A DNA stretch of 64,000 nt from Haematobia irritans (taxonomy: Eukaryota; Arthropoda; Insecta; Diptera; Muscidae): contig NC_134397.1 in NCBI RefSeq assembly GCF_050003625.1, forward strand, positions 199,818,899 through 199,882,898, read 5' to 3'. The translations under genes were made by a program, and so were the position numbers. Shown piece after piece: positions 49,389-58,900 of this stretch (position 1 is the stretch's first letter; every line of letters begins with the position of its first letter). The notes below the pieces were generated by a model. It saw only the letters and a program-made list of their open reading frames with translations. It was not told the DNA's origin and ran no database searches.

Positions 49389-52343
49389 TATCATGGAGAA
49401 TAAACAAGGCCAGCATGGAAATCCAACTACTTCAACAAAAGGACAAAAGAAACACAATAAAACAAACAAAAAACGAATAATGATATTTAGTTAAAAAAAA
49501 TCGAAAAACACACACACACATAAACACGTTGCAATTAAATGCTTTTAATAAATAAACAAGTAAGTTTTTCTATATCTAGAAAAAACTATATAGCCATAAG
49601 ATTAAAATTAGCAAAATATGCTCAAAAATTAAAAAAAAAAAAACAATTGTAATTATATAAATGCAACCACTTAGCAAAAATTCTTAGCAATAATAATTTA
49701 TTCAATTTTTTTTTTTTGGTTTTTATTTTTGTTTTCATCAAAAACATAAGCTTTTTGTTACTGTTTATAAAACAATGTTTTATTTTGTTTTCGTATATAA
49801 TAAATAAATAAATTAGTTAATAAATAGTTTATAATAAATTAGTTTACAACTAAAATAAATAATTTTTCATTTTGTGTTTTTTTTAATCTTTTCTTGGCTT
49901 TTGGCAATACAGTGTTATTAAGAGAAAATTAAATAGGAAAATTATATTGAAAATGAAAATACTTGCATAGGATAGATATTATCACAGTATAAGAAGAGAA
50001 ACAAAGAGAATCATAAGAAATTAAAATTAAAGTTTCCACACCGCATAGAGATATTAGTAAAATTAAATTAAAATTAATTAATAACAACTATAACAAAAAT
50101 TAATACATTTTTAACAATTAACAAAATAAAGCACTAGAAAACCTTAAAATCCCCTTTTCTACTAATACAAAAAGATACCCCAAGAGCAGATCAAGGTTTC
50201 AAAATAGAGAAATGTCTCCAAATTTTTATTTTTTTATGTTTGATAAGACAAAAATGTTTGTTTCCTATTTTTTCGATTTAGGTATTAAAACAAAATCCCT
50301 CGATTTAATTATAGGAAATTCCGTTGCAATTATTTAGAATTCGTTCAGACTTATTATACAAACAATCGTTCATATTGGTTTGACAACTTCATCGTTTAGA
50401 TTCGACGATAATACAAATTGTTACTTATATACATATTTCACAAATTATTCGTAAAATTTCTCTTGTCGTACAATTTGTTCACAAATTTCAAATTCTATTA
50501 TCTTGAGGGTTTAGAGATTTTTTGCACCTATGTCCCTCCAGATCTTGAGGCAGTAGGGAATTTTACTGCAGATTTTTAGCGATATTCGTCTACAGTGACT
50601 GTAATTCTTTTTCACTTAAGCATGAACCATCATTACCTCTTTTAGTTCAACATTTTTCACATAGACTCAATAGTTGACAATAGTAATCCAACAGAATCCA
50701 AAAGTCGACATTTTTAAAATTTGGAAATTTTGATTTGTTTATATCCCACTTTTTCAAAATTTAAAAAAATCGAATTTAGATATATGGAGTCGATTTTTTT
50801 ACATTTCGTCTTTTTCAATATTTCAAAAAAAAAAACGATTTTAGGCTCATGGTGTGGACCATGACTACGAAAATCGATTTTAGACTCATGGAATGGACTA
50901 TGACAAAAAGTCTATTAGCCGAAAAGTCATTTATCTATTTTTGTATCCCTGGCCGAAAACTATTTTCAACATCGATATTTAGTAATGAACAATTTTTATA
51001 AGAAATATATCCATGCCCAACAAAATCCTTTAACCGGTATTGAATATAAAATCAGCGAACGTTTGATTTCTTGTTAAAGTTATCCCTTTTTGAGAACGAA
51101 TAGTGCACAGTTTTATTAAGCCTTTTCGAGTCTTAAAGAACCAACTTTCATGAAAAATGGAAACCTCGATGACCTACTATTTGAATTAAAATGGGTGAAA
51201 ATTATTCCATATTTTTCAAAGAGCTCTCGAAAACCTCTGCAGCATAAAATTACATAGCTATCAGTTATTATCGGAACATAAATCGCCTTACTACGACCCT
51301 GTTCACTTGAAGATTTATTGTTCCAAAATAGGTTTCAAGATTAGGTTTCGTTGATCTATATTTTTGAAATTAAATCGACCAAATTAATTTCCAACTTAAA
51401 TTGAAATTGATTTTAAATTCAAATTCAATTTGGTTCAAAATCACATTCAAATTGGTTTCAAACTAATATGCTAACAATTCTTGTAATATGTCTTAATTCT
51501 TACAAATATAAGCTGATCTATTTTTATGTTCAGCATACAATTAAAATTGAGAAAAAAATATTTCAAGTCTTTTGACATGAAAATTTCGGAAGCAAAGAAT
51601 TAAGAATCATTAAAATTTATTGTACTAACATATTAATTCGGAGCAATATGAATAAAATTGCCTTGTCATTCAATATCAGGGATACTAGATATACTTGTGA
51701 AATTATATCGACCAAATTAATTTCAAACTCAAATTCAAATTGGTTTTCAACTCAAATTCAAATTAGTTTCCAACTCAAATTTAAATTGGTTTCAAACACA
51801 AATTCGAATTTCTATCAAATTCAAATTGTCTTCAAACTAATATGGCAACATTTTTTGAAATTTGCTTTAATACTCATGAATATGATTCGATATCTTTCGA
51901 GATAAATTTTAACACGTGACATTGATTTGAGAAAAATCGTCTGCTCTACGATTTGGATTCAAATATTGTTTGCTAACATTTCATTTTATTGTACAAAAAA
52001 GTCTACTAACCTAAACACCTCAGAGAATTGATAATTTTCGCGCATTTTCTACAAATTTGTGCCCAGAAAATTTCCAGAATTTGTTAAACCTAACTCCCAA
52101 AAAATGAAACCTCGACTTGCTAATGCGATAGAAAAAAGTTAGAAAATAACAAAGAACACTTAAAAACAATAAGATTAGATATAAATAGATCTTTGAATAG
52201 AGATGAATAGACCATTGCATTTACAAAAGAGAGTTCGCCTGTGCTTCTTTTACAAAAACATATATATCTACACTTTTCCAAATCCACTGGCCTTAGTCCT
52301 TGTGATCATACGCTTTCGTTTTCGCCTTCGATATGATTACCTA
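49389..52343. other. AT-rich intergenic spacer between convergent Osiris genes
   Basis: Likely 3' UTR of the 49321 exon up to AATAAA at about 49550, and 3' UTR of Osiris gene 2 from 52343 down to about 51986. 51399-51480 and 51700-51835 hold CAAATTCAAATTGG-type tandem words. No gene was found. Confidence 0.5.
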
Positions 52344-52914
52344 TTATGAGGCCACTGGTTTTTGACCACTAAATGCCATATCATGGGCCTCATCGGCCAA
52401 TATCTTGGCTGGCACTTCAACTAAGCCCTCCATGAAACCATCTAAAGCTCTAGCCCAACCGCTACTATAGCTATCATGATGTGGAACTTCCACAACATGT
52501 TTCTTCTGTGAGAGTAACTTTTTCAGGGCTATTATCACGGAGAGTAATAAGGCAATCTTGGAAACAATTAAAGCTTTGCCAGCCAACAGGAATAAGCCCT
52601 TCAGTATTATGGCACCCACAATACCAGCTTTACCGGCCATCATCATTATAATGGGCATCATATTCTTCATTTTGCCTCTACCCTCTTCGAAGGCTGAGAC
52701 GGGACTTATGGAAACGCCAAAGTTCAAATTTCCTGCTGGTTCAGAATATGCCACAAAATCAGCATTATCACTGAAATGATAACGTAGTGTGCGTGATGAT
52801 ATGAATTTTCTCACTTTACTGGCCACCAGCAGGGCCAATGTCTCATCATCTGAGTCAATGGAACGTGCCAATAGCATATCATCTTCTGGATCATCAGGTA
52901 TTTCATCAATATCT
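52344..52914 (-). CDS. Osiris gene 2, exon 3 (acidic, hydrophobic and C-terminal motif)
   Basis: Acceptor TTCACAG|AGAT. Residues 90-278: acidic DIDEIPDDPEDD, then a charged/aliphatic region, a long Met/Ile/Leu/Ala-rich hydrophobic block, HH-containing spacer, and an AHDMAFSGQKP tail. Codon composition is clearly less AT-rich than the flanks. Confidence 0.88.
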
Positions 52915-55900
52915 CTGTGAAGCAAAATGAACATAGTAAAATGAAATTATATTTCGTTTTCATTTGCACTACATTAACTCCGTCATACCTGTTTTGTGTC
53001 ACAGTGACTTTTTTATTCACTTCCAGTGATGATTTTTTGAATATCCGATTCATGTACACAATCAATTTCAGCATCATACATGAATGATTATCTCTTTGGC
53101 TGCATTTGGTATTGAGTTTCCGCAGGAATCCCTCCTCCAATTGATTGCGATTTACTGCAGGAATCTGAAAAATACAAACAATACAAATTGTATGAATATT
53201 AAAAACAAATTGTATACATAATAAAAATTCTTCGAGTATATTTTTAGTTGTTTTTTTTTATGAAACAGTAGAATGTGAACAGATTTTAATCAATCTGTCA
53301 TCGTACAACATTTCATGAAGTACAAAAAATCCACAAATGGAATGAACAGTGAAACCTCTCAGAAGTCCCCGGTCGCTAGTATTTAAATGCGGGAGCCATC
53401 GTGGTGCAATGATTAGCATGCCCGCCTTGCATACACAAGGTCGTGGGTTCGATTCCTTCTTCGACCTGACACCAAAAAGTTTTTCAACGGTGGATTATCC
53501 CAACTCAGTAATGCTGGTGACATTTCTGAGGGTTTCAAAGCTTCTCTAATTGGTTTCACTGCAATGTGGAACGCCGTTCGGACTCGGCTATAAAATGGAG
53601 GTCCCTTGTCATTGAGCTTAACATGGAATCGGGCAGCACTCAGTGATAAGAGAGAAGTTCACCAATGTGGTATCACAATGGACTGAATAGTCTAAGTGAG
53701 CCTGATACATCGGGCTGCCACCTAACCTAACCTAACCTAGTATTAAATGCTAACCTAACCTAATATTAAATGCATTATTTTTATATAGTACCAATCTTCA
53801 AATGATTCGTGTCAAAATTTGACGTCTGTAAGTCAATTAGTTTGTGAGATAGAGCGTCTTTTGTGAAGCAACTTTTGTTATTGTGAAAAAAAAAATGGAA
53901 AAAAAGGAATTTCGTGTTTTGATAAAATACTGTTTTCTGAAGGGAAAAAATACGGTGGAATGATAATGAGTTTCCGGACTCTGCCCCATAGAAATCAACA
54001 ATAATTGATTGGTATGCAAAATTCAAGCGTGGTGAAATGAGCACGGAGGATGGTGAACTCAGTGGACGCCCAAAAGAGGTGGTTACCGACGAAAACATCA
54101 AAAAAATCCACAAAATGATTTTGAATGACCGCAAAATGAAGTTGATCGAGATAGCATAGGCCTTAAAGATATCAAAGGAACGTGTTGGTCATACCATTCA
54201 TCGATATTTGGATATGCGGAAGCTCTGTACAAAATGGGTGCCGCGCGAGCTCACATTTGACCAAAAACAACAACGTGTTGATGATTCTGAGCGGTGTTTG
54301 CAGCTGTTAACTCGTAACACACCTAGTTTTTCCGTCGATATGTGACAATGGATGAAACATGGCTCCATCACTACACTCCTGAGTCCAATCGACAGTCGGC
54401 TGAGTGGACACCGACCGATGAACCGTCTCCGAAGCGTGGAAAGACTCAAAAGTCCGCTGACAAAGTGATGGCCTCTGTTTTTTGGGATGCGCAAGGAATA
54501 ATTTTTATCGATTATCTTGAGAAGGGAAAAACCATCAACAGTGACTATTATATGGCGTCATTGGAGCGTTTGAAGGTCGAAATCGCGGCAAAACGGCCCC
54601 ATATGAAGAAGAACAAGTATATACGGCCTTAAGTTCGGCCAGGCCGAAGCTTATGTACCCTCCACCATGGATTGCGTAGAAACTTCTACTGAAGACTGTC
54701 ATCCACAATCGAATTATTTGGGTTGCGGTAACACTTGCCGATGACAAGGTATCTTAAAACTTCCTAACACCGTCTTCTAAATTGCAAGGTAGTCCATACG
54801 TGGTATATATTAAAATAAAAAAAGGCCGATTAAATACGTATATAATTAAGTTTAAAGTTTCTATAGAAATAAAATTTTGACAACATTTTCTATAGAAGTA
54901 AAATTTGGAAAAAAAAAATCTATAGAAATAAAACTTGGAAAAAATTTTCTATAGAAATAAAATTTTGACTAAATTTTCTATAGAAATAACATAAAATTTT
55001 GACAAAATTTTCTATAGAAATACTATAAAATGTTGACAATGTTTTCTATAAAAATAAAATTTTGGTAGATTATTTTTGGCTCGAGTGGCAACCATGATTA
55101 TGAACCGATATGGACCAATTTTTGTGTGATTGGGGATCGGCTATATATAACTATAGACCGATATGGACCAATTATGGCATGGTTATAAGCGACCCTATAC
55201 TAACACCACGTTGCAAATTTCAACCGGATCGGATGAATTTTGTTCCTCCAAGAGGCTCCGGTGGTCAAATCTGGGGAACGGTTTATATGGGGGGCTATAT
55301 ATAATTATGGACCGATATGGACCAATTCTTGCATGGTTGTTAGAGACCATATACTAATACCACGTACCAAATTTCAACCGGATCGGACGAATTTTGCTCC
55401 TCTAAGAGGCTCCGGAGGTCAAATCTGGGGATCTGCTTATATGGGGGCTATATATAATTATGGACCGATATGGACAACTTTTGGCATGGTTGTTAGAGAC
55501 AATATACTAACACCACGTACCAAATTTCAATCGGATCGGATGACTTTTGCTCCTCTAAGAGGCTCCGGAGGTCAAATCTGGGGATCGGTTTATATGGGGG
55601 CTATATGTAATTATGGACCGATATGGACAAATTTTTGCATGGTTGTTAGAGACCATATACTTACACCATGTACCAAATTTCAGCCGGATCGGATGAAATT
55701 TGCTTCTCTTAGAGCAATCGCAAGCCAAATTTGGGGGTCCGTTTTTATGGGGGCTTTACGTAAAAGTGGACCAATATGGACCAATTTTTGCATGGTTGTT
55801 AGAGACTATATGCTAACACCATGTACCAAATTTCAGCTAGATCGGATGAAATTTGCTTCTCTTAGAGCAATCGCAAGCCAAATTTGTTTCGTTCGGAAGT

Positions 55901-58900
55901 TAGCGTGATTTCAACAGACGGACGGACATGCTCAGATCGACTCAGAATTTCACCACGACCCAGAATATATATACTTTATGGGGTCTTAGAGCAATATTTC
56001 GATGTGTTACAAACGGAATGACAAAGTTAATATACCCCCATCGTATGGTGGAGGGTATAAAAAAGTGTTGTTCCACCAAGACAATGCACCGAGCCACAAG
56101 TCATTGAGAACGATGTCAAAAATTCATGAATTGGGCTTCGAATTGCTTCCCCACCCACCGTATCTCGAGATCTGGCCCCAGCGACTTTTTCTTGTTCTCA
56201 GACATCAAAAGGATGCTCGCAGGGAAAAAATTTGGCTGCAATGACGAGGTGATCGCCGAAACTGAGGCCTATTTTTGAGGCAAAACCGAAGGAGTACTAC
56301 CAAAATGGTATCAACAAATTAGAAGGTCGTTATAATCGTTGTATAGCTCTTGAGGGGAACTATGTTGAATAATAAAAACGAATTTTGAAAAAAAATGTGT
56401 TTTTCTTACAGTCATCATAATTTTGTCCACATTGGGGAGGTGATCATTTATAAGAGATAACGTTTAATGCGATAATATAGGAAACGTCTCACTATGATTG
56501 TTCACTTCCGAGAGGTGTCTGGCTTTCAGTGTGTCCAAGTTTGTGAGGTTTCACTGTATAAATCTATATACAAAAATCAAATTGGAATTTGGAAACATAA
56601 ATAAAGTTGTTTTGTTCTCAGAAGTGAACACCCACGGTCGCCTAATTTTTGTCCATAGTTAGGTTTTCAGAGAAAATTTTTGCATCAAGGATTTTGAACT
56701 TTTTATACCCACTACCATAGGACGCTGATGGATGTATAATAACTTTGCCATTCCGTTTGTAACACATCGAAATATAGGTTTCTGACTATATAAAGTATAT
56801 ATATTCATGATCAGGGAGAAATTCTAAGATGATATAACGATATTCGTCTGTCTGTCTGGATGTCTGCTGTAATCACGCTACAGTTTTCAGCAAATAGCAA
56901 AGCTTTCTTGCCTAATAGCCTCCATAGATTAGGTTAGGTGGCAGCCCGATATATCAGTGAACTTCTCTCTTATCACTGAGAGCTGCCCGATTCCATGTTA
57001 AGCACAATTTATAGCTGAATCCGAACGGCATTCCATATTGCAGTAAAATCACTTAGAGAAGCTTTGAAACACTCAGAAATGTCACCAGCATTATTGAGGT
57101 GGGATAATCCACCGCTGGTGTTCGACCGAAACAGGAATCGAACCCACGACCTTGTGTATGCAAGGCGGGCATGGTAACCATTGCACCACGGCGACTCCCT
57201 TATCGCTCCCATATAGACCGATCTCCCGATTTAATTTCTTGAGTGCATGGAAGGCACAATTTTCAACCAATTTGATTAAAAGTTTAAAATCAGAGATAAT
57301 TTAAGTTTATAAAGAGCTATGTTAAATTTGGTATATATCGGTCCATGCTTTGATATAGCCCCTATGTATATTTAGACCGAACTCCCGACTTGACAACGTG
57401 AGGGCATGGAAGCCATAATTTCCGTCCGATTTACTTGAATTTTAAAATCTAGAGGTTTGCCAAAAGGTTAATTGAATCGGAAGCAATTATGCAAAAGGAT
57501 GGATGATGAACACACTTTTCATTAAACTGTGCTAAAATTTAAAGAATCATACATTATGATAGTTTATAGAAATCGTCCATACCCTGAACCAAAATTTTGG
57601 TCCATCATGTCTCAAGCCATTGATGATTTAAAAGATGGTATAATAGGATTGTCCGAACTTTTTATTCTGGGTGATTTCAACAAAATAGAAGCCTGTACGA
57701 GTAGCCTGACGGAAAGACAACTATTGGCGAAGGGATATAAATCACTCCTAGATCAAAATACTAGCACAAAAAGCATTGAACCAATATTGATTGGGCATTT
57801 TTTAGTACCAACAAGCGAAAAACAAAAAAAAATTGATGGTATTTTTATAGAATTATAAAAATGATATTGTTCAACTAATTTTCAATATTATATAAATAAA
57901 CATCTAAAACTTAACCCATTTGAAATTTTACGCACAATAATTCAATGTTAAGTCTACTGTCAGTGCAAAATTTCAAGTAAGTCGGAGTAAAACCTAGTCC
58001 TTCGTAGGTCATATGAATTTAAATCAGGCATACACTGATACAAAAGTATATCTGGTTTCAAAGATTTTGTCTTTACCCTAATGATTTTGGTATTGATTCC
58101 GAACCAAAGAAGCGACGAATGAACACATTAGTAAAATGTTAATTCTACTCTCAGTGCAAAATTTCAAGAAAACCTTTGTCTCCGGGGGTCATATAAATCA
58201 GGTGTCCATTGAAAAAGGGCATGTCCGTTCCAAAGATGCTTGTTCCAAAGATTTTACACTTTACACTAATGATTTTGGTATTCATTCCGAACCAAAGGAA
58301 GGACACAACTCTCCTTTAAGTTAATGTTATTTTTCAGATCTTTTTCTTCATGTGCTATCAAAGTGAATTAAAATTTTGTTAACGACAACTTAAATTTCGA
58401 AATTCGACTAGACTATTTTTAAATGCTTTTCAACTTTGTAGCCAAGATGCAAATAGCCAACAAACTTAAATACGATTTCATTGATTTTGAAGATTTTTTT
58501 TCAAATTGACTTTTTATATTAAGAAAAAATTGTTTATACACTGAAAAAACAGTGAACCCACCAGGTAAGAAAATTATATTTAATTTTAGAAAAATTTGAT
58601 AATTGTAGAAAATTTTAACTAAACTGTATTATAGACACAGATGTTACCCCGATTTCACAAAAATAAGTAAAAAATGTTCGACAAATTCAAGAAAATTTAT
58701 TAGACAAAATTATTATTATTGTATCTGGCGTTTTCTTTTCAATGACTCTATTAATCATGTTCCTTAATCTAAATCTGTGCATAAAGCTCGATTAATAATT
58801 GTAAAATTGGACAAAATTATTATTTTTCACTTATTAAAGAAAATTTCGTAGTTTGAAGGAAAAAATTGGAGTTTAAAATTGCAAAAATGTCTTTAGTGCC

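Larger units (their letters stand above)
53349..56558. mobile_element. Composite nest: pogo-like ends, mariner, SINE, type A
   Basis: The outer ends are 12-bp inverted repeats CAGTGAAACCTC (53349-53360) and GAGGTTTCACTG (56547-56558), similar to pogo/Tigger-type termini. Inside is a Himar-like mariner whose 5' UTR holds a SINE and whose coding region holds a type A element. The 3' part after 56411 (GAGAGGTGTCTGGCTTTCAG) belongs to the outer element. Confidence 0.55.

Noticed and set aside
53389..53470. tRNA gene
   Set aside because: A and B boxes are present but the cloverleaf does not close and the sequence continues as a SINE with target duplication.
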